The position numbers and the translations under genes are program-made. Source: Acidobacteriota bacterium (lineage in GTDB: Bacteria > Acidobacteriota > Terriglobia > Bryobacterales > UBA6623). From it: DNA of 64,000 nucleotides. The stretch is taken from the NCBI GenBank assembly GCA_016125275.1, contig WGMB01000003.1, forward strand, positions 186,001 to 250,000, in the 5' to 3' direction. Below, piece after piece: positions 43,500-51,552 of the stretch. The notes below the pieces were generated by a model, which worked only from the letters and a program-made list of their open reading frames with translations, did not search any database and was not told the DNA's origin. The stretch's first letter is position 1; the number at the start of each line of letters is the position of its first letter.

Positions 43500-44105
43500 A
43501 TGACGAAAATCGCGAATCCGGACCATCCCATCGAGCCGACGCTGGCGCGCCGCTGGAGCCCCTACGTCTTCTCCAGCCGCCCGGTGGAACCGCAGATCCT
43601 GCGCTCGCTGTTTGAAGCGGCTCGCTGGGCCGCCTCGTCGTTCAATGAGCAGCCCTGGCGGTTTCTGGTCGCCGTCCAAGACGACCAGGAAGGCTTCGCG
43701 AAGCTGTTGGCCTGCCTCACACCCAAGAATCAGGAGTGGGCTAAGCAGGCTCCGGTGCTCGTCATCACCGCCGTCAAGACGGCCTTCACGGCCAACGGCA
43801 AACCCAACCGCGTCGCCCTCCACGACCTGGGCTTGGCCGCCGGCAACCTCTCCGCCGAAGCCACTGTGCGCGGCCTGTCCGTCCACCAGATGGCGGGCGT
43901 GGACCTGGAGGCGGCCCGTCAAGCCGGAGCCATCCCCGAAGGCTTCGAGCCGGCCACGGCCATCGCCATCGGCTATCGTGGCGAACCCGACCAAGCCGCT
44001 CAGCCGGCGCACGCCGACCGCGACGCCCAGGAGCGCAAGCGCAAACCGCTCTCCGAGATCGTCTTCGGGCCGGAGTTCGGCCGGCCGGCGAGTTGGCTGG
44101 AGTAG
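43500..44105 (+). CDS. Nitroreductase family protein
   Basis: Cytoplasmic flavoprotein of 201 residues with the nitroreductase fold. Motifs: RRWSPYVFSSRPV, AARWAASSFNEQPWRFLVA (FMN phosphate-binding region), and HDLGLAAGNLSAEA. The family uses FMN and NAD(P)H to reduce nitro compounds or quinones; the physiological substrate is not evident. The ATG at 43500 is preceded by TGAGGGGG. It lies 42 bp from the divergent PLP enzyme and 40 bp before the oxidoreductase gene. Confidence 0.85.
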   Translation: MTKIANPDHPIEPTLARRWSPYVFSSRPVEPQILRSLFEAARWAASSFNEQPWRFLVAVQDDQEGFAKLLACLTPKNQEWAKQAPVLVITAVKTAFTANGKPNRVALHDLGLAAGNLSAEATVRGLSVHQMAGVDLEAARQAGAIPEGFEPATAIAIGYRGEPDQAAQPAHADRDAQERKRKPLSEIVFGPEFGRPASWLE

Positions 44106-44145
44106 CGTCACGGGCTTTGGCCGCCGTGCGATAATCACCGCCAAG

Positions 44146-45453
44146 ATGGCCAGCGCGACCCGTCGGGACCTGTTCAAAACCGCCGCCGGAGCGGCCTGCC
44201 TACTGGGCTCCTCCCGAGCCTGGGCGGGCGCCAACGACCGCATCCGCGTCGGCCTGATCGGCGTCGGAGCCCGTGGCGACAACTTCGTCGACGTCGTCCC
44301 GGATGTCGCCGGCATGGAACTGGCCGCCCTGTGCGATCCGGACGAGAACCGGCTGGCTGAAGGGGCCGCCAAGGTCGCCGCCGCCACCGGCAAGAGGCCC
44401 AAGACCCACGCCGACCTGCGGCGCGTCCTCGACGACTCCTCGATCGACGCAGTCGTCATCGCCAACTGCAACCACTGGCACGCTCTCTCGGCCATTTGGG
44501 CTTGCCAGGCCGGCAAGCACCCCTACGTCGAGAAGCCCATCTCGCACAACATCGTGGAAGGCCAAAAGGTCGTCCGGGCGGTCCGCAAGGCCGGTCTGGT
44601 CTCGAGCGGAGGCACGCAGCGGCGCTCGCATCCGAACTTCCGCGAGGCGATCCGGCTGTTGCACGACGGCGTAATCGGCGACCTCTACATGGCGAGCTGG
44701 GTGTTTCCCAACCCGCGCGAGTCGATCGGATTCAAGAAGCCCGAGGCCCCGCCCGCCTGGCTGAACTGGAATCTTTGGCGCGGCCCGGCCCCCGAGCAGC
44801 CCTACCACCAGAATCTGGTGCACTACAACTGGCACTGGTTCTGGGACTTCGGCAACGGCGAGATGGGCAACAACGGCTCGCACCTGGTGGACATCTGCAA
44901 CTGGGGCCTGCGCAAGGACCCGGCGCTGCCCACTCGCATCCACGCCATCGGCGGTCGCTGGGGTTACCAAGATCAAGCGCAAACGCCCAACACTGTAACG
45001 GCCACCTGGGAGCACGCCGATGGGACCATCGTCGAGGGCAAACTGGTGAACCTTTACACGAACGAGCAGCGCACCTGGCGCTTCTACGGAACCAAGGGCC
45101 ACATGGAGATCGGCATCAACGGGCTCTTCCACGTCTACATGGGCCGCAACTCGAAGCCGGAGCCCGACCTGAAGGCCCCGATCCCGCCGACTGAAAGCTT
45201 CCGTCCGATCGACAAGCTGCAGCTCGAGAACTGGGCCGCGGCCATGCGCGCCAAGGATCCGAAGTCCCTCAACGCCGAGATCGAGGACATCGCCTCGTCC
45301 AACGCCTTCTGCCACTTGGCCAACATTTCCTATCGCCTGCGCCGCGAAGTGCGCTTCGACCCCAAGACGATGCGTTTTGACGGCGACGAGCAGGCCGACG
45401 CCCTGTTGCAGCGGGAGTATCGAGGAGAATTCCGCGTCCCGGATAAGGTCTGA
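44146..45453 (+). CDS. Gfo/Idh/MocA family oxidoreductase, Tat-exported
   Basis: NAD(P)-dependent oxidoreductase of 435 residues with a twin-arginine signal (ATRRDLFKTAAGAACLLGSS). The Rossmann motif GLIGVGARGDNF, the EKPISHN segment and the conserved active-site region (YNWHWFWDFGNGEMGNNGSHLVD split as shown in its first 20 residues YNWHWFWDFGNGEMGNNGSH) are present, with the His later in the pattern. This exported, glycoside-associated type is common in Planctomycetes and Acidobacteria and may act on sugars or cyclitols in the periplasm. The ATG at 44146 was chosen because it gives the Tat signal. Confidence 0.85.
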   Translation: MASATRRDLFKTAAGAACLLGSSRAWAGANDRIRVGLIGVGARGDNFVDVVPDVAGMELAALCDPDENRLAEGAAKVAAATGKRPKTHADLRRVLDDSSIDAVVIANCNHWHALSAIWACQAGKHPYVEKPISHNIVEGQKVVRAVRKAGLVSSGGTQRRSHPNFREAIRLLHDGVIGDLYMASWVFPNPRESIGFKKPEAPPAWLNWNLWRGPAPEQPYHQNLVHYNWHWFWDFGNGEMGNNGSHLVDICNWGLRKDPALPTRIHAIGGRWGYQDQAQTPNTVTATWEHADGTIVEGKLVNLYTNEQRTWRFYGTKGHMEIGINGLFHVYMGRNSKPEPDLKAPIPPTESFRPIDKLQLENWAAAMRAKDPKSLNAEIEDIASSNAFCHLANISYRLRREVRFDPKTMRFDGDEQADALLQREYRGEFRVPDKV

Positions 45454-45490
45454 CGCCGACCCCTACGGGACTCCTCCGCCGGGCTATTCT

Positions 45491-45949
45491 GTGAAAGTGA
45501 GGTTGCAGCGGATGTGGGCGGCGGCGCTGGCCCTGACCTTGGCGCTGGCCCTCGGCTGTTCCGGGGTGGACGCCCCGCCGGCCCCGGCTTCCACCGAAGC
45601 GAGCCCCGTGGCCGCCGCGGTCGCCTCCTCGCGGCCGCCCGCGGCGTCGACGGCGGGCCCGGGTTTTCGCCGCGACAGCGATTTCCGCGAGCACTTCCAA
45701 AAGCACGGCCGCGAATTCGGAGACATCACGGGCGAGCAGTATTTGGCCCAAGCCCAACAACTTCGCGACGCGCCCGTGGGCGGCCCGATCCTCGAAATCG
45801 TCCGCGAAGTCGACGGCGTGATCACGCGCTTCGACCGGGACACGGGCTCGTTCGGCGCCTACAATTCCGACGGAACCATCCGTACCTTCTTCATTCCCAA
45901 CGACGGCGAAGCCTACTTCCGCCGTCAGGCCGCCAGGAGGCCTCAATGA
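45491..45949 (+). CDS. Small lipoprotein with a toxin-like (RNase-type) C-terminal domain
   Basis: Predicted lipoprotein of 152 residues (GTG at 45491; ATG at 45512 gives 145). The signal sequence ends in a lipobox LALGC. An Ala/Pro/Ser-rich linker of about 45 residues leads to a compact tail of about 85 residues: FQKHGREFG, EQYLAQAQQL, GVITRFDRDTGSFGAY, DGTIRTFFIPND. This His...DG(x)IRTFF pattern resembles short RNase-like toxin domains carried at the ends of bacterial polymorphic toxins (barnase-like/BECR fold); the match is by eye. The next gene begins within its stop (ATGA) after AGGAGG and encodes a very acidic protein that could be an immunity partner. Confidence 0.6.
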   Translation: MKVRLQRMWAAALALTLALALGCSGVDAPPAPASTEASPVAAAVASSRPPAASTAGPGFRRDSDFREHFQKHGREFGDITGEQYLAQAQQLRDAPVGGPILEIVREVDGVITRFDRDTGSFGAYNSDGTIRTFFIPNDGEAYFRRQAARRPQ

Positions 45950-46422
45950 CCGATCAAGAGATCGAACAAACACTGCGTCGCCGCGGTTGCCCGGAACACA
46001 TCTGCGTGGCCGGCCGCGACGGGCTCATCGAGATGTACGAGGACTTCGTGCGCGAGGTCGAGGAGGGCTACGAGCTCGGCTTCGAGGACTACTCCAACGA
46101 GCTGGACCTGCGCACCATCATCGGCGATCTCGGGCTGGACGAGGAGTCGGCCGTGCAGGAGGCGGACGAGCGGCTGCAAGCCTTGCTCATCCCCACCGAG
46201 GAGGCGCTTTGGCCGGACGCTCCGCGCCGAGCCTTCTGGACCCACGGCTACCCGATGAACGCAGGCACGGAGCTCGAACAGGACCTGCGGCGCCTCGGCG
46301 TCATCTCCGACGACGAAGAATCGGAGGAGAGCTGGAGCGCGGACGACGAAGACGACGATTACGTGGATGACGACGAGGACGAGAGCGACGACGACTACGG
46401 GAACGACGACGACGACGAGTAG
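45946..46422 (+). CDS. Small acidic protein, possible immunity partner
   Basis: Cytoplasmic protein of 158 residues without signal peptide. Its first 120 residues are helical (DGLIEMYEDFVREVEEGYEL, then LDLRTIIGDLGLDEES), similar in pattern to small bacterial immunity proteins with veeGY...Ld.R segments. The last 38 residues contain 26 Asp/Glu and no basic residue. The start overlaps the stop of the lipoprotein gene by 4 bases and has a perfect AGGAGG, so they are co-translated. The acidic surface is what one would expect of an inhibitor of a basic RNase, but this is inference. No known family was recognised. Confidence 0.6.
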   Translation: MTDQEIEQTLRRRGCPEHICVAGRDGLIEMYEDFVREVEEGYELGFEDYSNELDLRTIIGDLGLDEESAVQEADERLQALLIPTEEALWPDAPRRAFWTHGYPMNAGTELEQDLRRLGVISDDEESEESWSADDEDDDYVDDDEDESDDDYGNDDDDE

Positions 46423-46427
46423 CGCCA

Positions 46428-46459
46428 AGCGGGGAGGAGCTGTCGCGCCCCTCCCCGCT
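46428..46459 (+). terminator. Hairpin after the lipoprotein/acidic pair
   Basis: A 10-bp stem, AGCGGGGAGG (46428-46437) with CCTCCCCGCT (46450-46459), has a 12-base loop and starts 5 bp after the acidic protein's stop. No T-tract follows, so it is a weak or Rho-assisted terminator candidate. Confidence 0.4.
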
Positions 46460-46508
46460 GTCCGCTCGGGCGGACGGGCGGCGCTGGTAGACTGACCTTT
46501 GTCGACCC

Positions 46509-48554
46509 ATGTCCGCCCAAAACCCGCTGACCGAGATCCGTTTTCGCATCCCCTTCGATCAGATCGAGCCGGCCCACGTGGAGCCGGCCATCGACTTTCT
46601 GCTCGGCGAAGCCCGGCAGCGGCTCGATGAGCTGGCCTCCGATCAGGGACCGCGCACCTTCGCCAACACCCTGCTGGCGCTGGAGCAGGTCACCGAGAAG
46701 TTGGGATTCGCGCTGGGAGTGGTAGGGCACCTGGAGTCGGTGCGAACCACGCCCGAGCTCCGTAAGGCCTACAACGCCGTCCAACCCAAGGCCAGCGAGT
46801 TCTTCTCGAGCATTCCCCTCAACGAGGCGGTCTGGAAGCAGCTCCAAAGTTACGCCGCCACCGACGAGGCCAAGGCGCTCGAAGGCGTGCGGGCGCGCTT
46901 CCTCGACAAGACCCTCAGCGACTTCCGCCGCTCCGGCGCCGAGCTCGACCCTGCCGGCAAGAAGAGGCTGCAGGAGATCGAAGTCGAGCTGACCAAGCTG
47001 ACAACCAAGTTCAGCGAAAACGTGCTCGACGCCACCAACGCCTTCGAGCTCATCCTCGACGACGAGGCGCGCCTGTCCGGCCTGCCGCCCAGCGCCCGAG
47101 AGCAAGCGCGCGACAGCGCCAAGTCCAAGGGCAAGGAAGGCTGGCGCTTCACCTTGCAGGCGCCGTCCTACACCGCGGTGATGACCTATCTCGACGACCA
47201 CAAGGTCCGCGAGCAGGTCTGGCGCGAATACAACACGCGCGCCGCCAAGGGCGACTTCGACAACCGCGAGAACATCGCCAAGATCCTCGAGCTGCGCCGC
47301 GAGAAGGCCCGACTGCTGGGTTACGACAACTTCGCCGACTTGGTGCTGGAAGAGCGCATGGCCAAGACCGGCAAGCGCGCCCAGGAGTTCAGCGAAGACC
47401 TGCGCGAACGCACCAAGGCCGCCTTCGACCGCGAAAACAAGGACTTGCGGGACTTCCGCATGGCGATCGAAGGCGCCGCGGCCGTCCACATGGAACCCTG
47501 GGACCTGGCCTACTACGCCGAGCAGCTCCGCAAGGAAGAGTACGACTTCGACGAAGAGGACCTGAAGCCCTACTTCGCCTACGAAGAGGTCAAGAAGGGG
47601 CTCTTCGCGGTCGCCAAGCGCCTCTTCGGCGTAGACGTACGGCCGGTCGAGGGCGGCGCGCCGGTCTGGCATGAGGACGTGCAGTACTACGGCGTCTTCG
47701 ATGAGGACGGCTCGCAGCTCGGCGCCTTCTACGCGGACTACTTTCCGCGCGAGGACAAGCGCGGCGGGGCCTGGATGGACTCCTTCCTCACCGGCCGCAA
47801 GAAGGACGACGGAACCTGGGAGCCGCACCTGGGGCTGATGTGCGGCAATCTCAACCCGCCCACCGAGGGCAAGCCGGCGCTGCTGAGCCACCGAGACGTG
47901 GAGACCCTGTTCCACGAGTTCGGCCACCTGCTGCACCACCTGCTCACGCGCGTGGAGATCCGCTCGCTGGCGGGCACGAACGTCGCCTGGGACTTCGTGG
48001 AGCTGCCCAGCCAGATCATGGAGAACTGGTGCTGGGAGCGGCAGGCCCTGGACCTGTTCGCGCGCCACTACGAGACCGGCGAGACCATTCCCGACGAGCT
48101 GTTCGACAAGATGCAGCGGGCCCGCACCTTCCGCGCCGCCAACGCCCAGATGCGACAGCTCAGCTTCGGTTCGCTCGACCTCGCCCTGCACATCGACTAC
48201 GACCCGGCCAAGGACGGCGACGTGATGAAGTACGCCTACAAGATCGCCCGGGAGTACTCGGCCGTGCCGCTGCCTCGCGAGTACGCCATGCTGGCGGGCT
48301 TTTCGCACCTGTTCGCCAGCCCGGTGGGCTACGGGGCGGGCTACTACTCCTACAAGTGGGCCGAAGCGCTCGACGCCGACGCCTTTACGCGCTTTGCCAA
48401 GGCGGGCGTATTCGACCACGACACGGGCCGGGCGTTCCGGGCGAACATTCTGTCGAAGGGAGACAGCGAAGACCCCGAAAAGCTCTTCCGGGCCTTCATG
48501 GGCCGCGATCCGGACCCGCAGGCCCTGCTGGTGCGGCTGGGCTTGGCGGCCTAG
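46509..48554 (+). CDS. M3 family oligopeptidase (PrlC/OpdA type)
   Basis: Zinc metallopeptidase of 681 residues that degrades short peptides in the cytoplasm; no signal peptide is seen. The active-site motif HEFGH is at residues 469-473 (TLFHEFGHLLHHLL), with the third ligand Glu expected in the following ENWCWE segment. Length is normal for oligopeptidase A. The N-terminal half is helical as usual. It starts 49 bp after the hairpin that ends the preceding pair and converges on the sulfatase gene. Confidence 0.92.
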   Translation: MSAQNPLTEIRFRIPFDQIEPAHVEPAIDFLLGEARQRLDELASDQGPRTFANTLLALEQVTEKLGFALGVVGHLESVRTTPELRKAYNAVQPKASEFFSSIPLNEAVWKQLQSYAATDEAKALEGVRARFLDKTLSDFRRSGAELDPAGKKRLQEIEVELTKLTTKFSENVLDATNAFELILDDEARLSGLPPSAREQARDSAKSKGKEGWRFTLQAPSYTAVMTYLDDHKVREQVWREYNTRAAKGDFDNRENIAKILELRREKARLLGYDNFADLVLEERMAKTGKRAQEFSEDLRERTKAAFDRENKDLRDFRMAIEGAAAVHMEPWDLAYYAEQLRKEEYDFDEEDLKPYFAYEEVKKGLFAVAKRLFGVDVRPVEGGAPVWHEDVQYYGVFDEDGSQLGAFYADYFPREDKRGGAWMDSFLTGRKKDDGTWEPHLGLMCGNLNPPTEGKPALLSHRDVETLFHEFGHLLHHLLTRVEIRSLAGTNVAWDFVELPSQIMENWCWERQALDLFARHYETGETIPDELFDKMQRARTFRAANAQMRQLSFGSLDLALHIDYDPAKDGDVMKYAYKIAREYSAVPLPREYAMLAGFSHLFASPVGYGAGYYSYKWAEALDADAFTRFAKAGVFDHDTGRAFRANILSKGDSEDPEKLFRAFMGRDPDPQALLVRLGLAA

Positions 48555-48566
48555 CAGAGACTGCCC

Positions 48567-48591
48567 GGGGCCGGACGTCGCGTCCGGCCCC
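48567..48591. terminator. Hairpin between convergent M3 peptidase and sulfatase genes
   Basis: A perfect 11-bp stem (GGGGCCGGACG at 48567-48577 with CGTCCGGCCCC at 48581-48591) has a 3-base loop. It lies between two converging stops and could serve both strands; there is no clear T-tract. Confidence 0.45.
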
Positions 48592-48594
48592 CGA

Positions 48595-49953
48595 TCACCG
48601 CTCCAGCGACCGCTCCCAGCTCTCGATCCGCTTCTCGAGCTCCGCCGTCTTCTCCGGGTGACTGGAGGCCAGGTTCGTCTTTTCCCCGGGATCGTCGGCC
48701 AGATTGGACAGAAACGTCCGGTCCGCCCCATGCAGCGCGTTCTCCTCGCCGAGGGCCAGGATCGGATTCTTGACAAGCTTCCAATCCCCCTGCCGCACGG
48801 CGACCTGGTCGTAGCGTTTCCAGAACAGCGTTTCGTGGGGAGACCGCGCCCCGTCCACCAGCAGCGGCCAAATGTCCCGGCCGTCGATCACGCGGTCGGT
48901 CGGCAGCTCTGCGCCGCAGAGCTTCGCCAGTGTCGGGAACAGATCGAAGCCGGCGCACATGGCGGAGCGGACCTTGCCCGCCGGCAGGATTCCCGGCCAA
49001 CTGGCGATCGCGGGCATCCGCACGCCGCCCTCGAACAGGCTGAACTTGTAGCCGCGATACGGCGTATTCCGGCCTCCGCGGCCGGCGCGATCCTCGATCG
49101 TGGCGCCGTTGTCGGAAAAGAAGAACACCAGCGTATCCTGCCGCAGGCCTTCCTCTTCGAGCGTCGCCAGGATCTCGCCCACACCGTCGTCCATCGCCGC
49201 GAGCATCGCCAGGTGCATCCGGCGCTCGGGGTCGGTCACGTGCTCGAACCGAGCCACGTACTCGGCCGGAGCATGCATGGGGTAGTGCGGCGCGTTGTAG
49301 GCCACGGTCAAAAAGAACGGCTCGGCCTTGTTCTCCCGCAGAAAGCGCTTCGCCTCGCGCGTGAACAGGTGCGTGGAATACTGTCCGGACTCGTTGACCT
49401 CCTCGCCGTTGCGCCAAAGGTCGTGAAACGACGGCCGGCCGCCCTCGAGCCCCCAGTAGAAGCGGTGCGAGAAGTAGTCGATGCAGCCGGAATGGAATCC
49501 GTAGAAGTCGTCGAAGCCCTGCGCGTTGGGCAGGCTCTCGGCCGCCGCGCCCAAGTGCCACTTGCCGACCAGCCCGGTGCGATAGCCCGCCTCCCGCAAG
49601 ACCTCCGCCAAGGTGATCTCGTCGCCCTTCAGGCCGACCACGCCCGGCGAAGAGTCCACCACGAACGGCACCCCGCAGCGCAGCGGATGGCGGCCGGTGA
49701 GGAAGGCGGCGCGGGTCGGCGAACACATCGGAGCGTTGGCGTAGAAGCCGGTCAGCCGCACTCCGGAGGCGGCCAGCGCATCCAGATGCGGCGTGGCGGC
49801 GTCGGGCTCGGTCCCATAGCAGCCGATGTCGCCGTAGCCCTGGTCGTCGCTCACGATCACCAGCACGTTCGGGCGCGGCTGATAGCGCTGGGCGGAGAGC
49901 GAGCCCGCGGCTGCCGCGGCGGAGAGCAGAAACTGACGACGAGCGAGCGACAT
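48595..49953 (-). CDS. S1-type sulfatase
   Basis: Exported sulfatase of 452 residues. After a Tat/Sec signal (ARRQFLLSAAAAAGSLSAQ) come the metal-binding VSDDQGYGD, the formylglycine motif with Cys77 (CSPTRAAFLTGRHP), the GLVGKWHLG segment and FLTVAYNAPHYPMHAP. The Cys must be converted to formylglycine by FGE; no such enzyme is encoded in the window. It should remove sulfate from a glycan or other ester. The ATG at 49953 was chosen because it gives the signal peptide; upstream residues in the open frame have no sense. It is divergent from aroA, 48 bp away. Confidence 0.9.
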   Translation of the reverse strand: MSLARRQFLLSAAAAAGSLSAQRYQPRPNVLVIVSDDQGYGDIGCYGTEPDAATPHLDALAASGVRLTGFYANAPMCSPTRAAFLTGRHPLRCGVPFVVDSSPGVVGLKGDEITLAEVLREAGYRTGLVGKWHLGAAAESLPNAQGFDDFYGFHSGCIDYFSHRFYWGLEGGRPSFHDLWRNGEEVNESGQYSTHLFTREAKRFLRENKAEPFFLTVAYNAPHYPMHAPAEYVARFEHVTDPERRMHLAMLAAMDDGVGEILATLEEEGLRQDTLVFFFSDNGATIEDRAGRGGRNTPYRGYKFSLFEGGVRMPAIASWPGILPAGKVRSAMCAGFDLFPTLAKLCGAELPTDRVIDGRDIWPLLVDGARSPHETLFWKRYDQVAVRQGDWKLVKNPILALGEENALHGADRTFLSNLADDPGEKTNLASSHPEKTAELEKRIESWERSLER

Positions 49954-50001
49954 CCGGGCGCGCCCCCGCTGGAACGGAATCCTCCGTACAATGGGGAGCT
50001 T

Positions 50002-51297
50002 ATGGATCGTACCATCCGGCCCGCCGCGCGGATCGGCGGCGTCGTGCGCCTGCCGGGCGACAAGTCCATCTCGCATCGCTACGGCATGCTGGCCGCCATC
50101 GCCGACGGCCCCAGCGAGATCACCAACTATTCCACCGGGGCCGACTGCGCGTCCACCCTGGCTTGCATGCGAGCGCTGGGCGTCGAGATCGAGCACGAGG
50201 GTTCGACGGTGCGTGTAGCCGGCGTGGGGCGCGACGGGCTGAAGGCTCCGGCCGCGCGGCTCGACTGCGGCAATTCCGGATCGACGATCCGCATGCTGTC
50301 GGGAATCCTGGCCGGGCAGCCGTTCATCAGCGAGATCGCCGGCGACGAATCCATTGCCCGCCGGCCGATGAAGCGCGTCATCACGCCGCTCGAGCTGATG
50401 GGCGCCAAGATCGAGGCGCGCGACGGCGAGTTCGCGCCGCTGCGCATCCACGGCGGCAAGCTCCACGGCATCGACTACAAGCCGCCCGTCGCCAGCGCCC
50501 AGGTCAAGACCTGCACGCTCTTCGCGGGCCTGTTCGCGGAGGGCTTCACCTCAGTCACCGAGTCGGTGCAGACCCGCAATCACTCCGAGCTGGCCTTGCG
50601 GCGTTTCGGCGCCACAGTCGAGACCAGCGGCCTCGTCACGCGCCTCGAGGGCGGGCAACGTCTGACGGGCCAGAACCTGCCGGTGCCGTCGGACCTCTCG
50701 TCGGCAGCCTTCTTCATCGCGGCGGCGCTGCTGCTGCCGGGCTCGGAGCTCTGTATCGAGGACGTGGGCCTCAATCCCACCCGAGCCGAGCTGTTGACGG
50801 TTCTGCAGGACATGGGCGCGAAGATCCAAGTGACCGACGTCCGCGCGGCCGATGGCGAAACCATTGGGACCCTGGTCATCGAAGGTCCCGCCAGCGCCGG
50901 CCAGCCGGTGATCCAAGGCGGAACCATCGAAGGGGCGACCACGGCGGGCGTGATCGACGAGGTGCCGATGCTGGCCGTTTTGGGAGCCTACAGCCGGGAC
51001 GGGCTGGAAATTCGAGATGCCGGCGAGCTGCGCGTCAAGGAAACCGACCGCATCGCCACGGTCGCCGAGAACCTCCGCCGCATGGGCGCCGACGTCGTGG
51101 CCTTCCCGGACGGCCTGCGGATCTCCGGCGGCGGACGTCTCCGCGGCGCCGAGCTCGACTCATTCGGCGACCACCGCATCGCCATGGCGTTCGCGATCGC
51201 CGCCCTGCGCGCCAAGGGTGAGAGCGTGCTGCACAACGCCGAGGCGGCGTCCGTTTCGTTCCCGGAGTTCTACGACAAGCTGGACGGGCTGCTGTAG
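50002..51297 (+). CDS. aroA: 3-phosphoshikimate 1-carboxyvinyltransferase (EPSP synthase)
   Basis: Sixth enzyme of the shikimate pathway, 431 residues. It transfers the enolpyruvyl group of PEP to shikimate-3-phosphate in the cytoplasm. Visible motifs are LPGDKSISHR (N-terminal), DCGNSGSTIRMLSG, and the C-terminal ELRVKETDRI and FGDHRIAMA. Normal family length supports the ATG at 50002. It stands alone between a divergent sulfatase gene and the convergent M48 gene, with no other aro gene nearby. The 255 bp after it contain no recognisable gene. Confidence 0.95.
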   Translation: MDRTIRPAARIGGVVRLPGDKSISHRYGMLAAIADGPSEITNYSTGADCASTLACMRALGVEIEHEGSTVRVAGVGRDGLKAPAARLDCGNSGSTIRMLSGILAGQPFISEIAGDESIARRPMKRVITPLELMGAKIEARDGEFAPLRIHGGKLHGIDYKPPVASAQVKTCTLFAGLFAEGFTSVTESVQTRNHSELALRRFGATVETSGLVTRLEGGQRLTGQNLPVPSDLSSAAFFIAAALLLPGSELCIEDVGLNPTRAELLTVLQDMGAKIQVTDVRAADGETIGTLVIEGPASAGQPVIQGGTIEGATTAGVIDEVPMLAVLGAYSRDGLEIRDAGELRVKETDRIATVAENLRRMGADVVAFPDGLRISGGGRLRGAELDSFGDHRIAMAFAIAALRAKGESVLHNAEAASVSFPEFYDKLDGLL

Positions 51298-51552
51298 GGC
51301 GTCATCGGGATTCCAGTTGAGGTTCGCGCAGCCTTGCTCTTCGCGGCCGAGCGCGAGCGCCTGGTGCAGAGGGCTGCAGGTTGAAGCTCCTGCTGGATTA
51401 GAACCTCTCTCCCCGCCTTTGCGCCAGGCTACAGGACACGGGCTGCGCGTCGGTAACTGTTCAACCGACCGGATCGAGGCCCTGTTGCGAGAGCAGCGAG
51501 ACGAAATCGAGAGGTTCTCCAAGGACCCCTTCCAATCCGTCCTGCCCCTTCC

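Noticed and set aside
46395-48776. Very long minus-strand open frame opposite the M3 peptidase gene
   Set aside because: It mirrors the third-codon-position bias of the GC-rich peptidase gene, has no domain character, and the plus strand clearly encodes the M3 enzyme with HEFGH.
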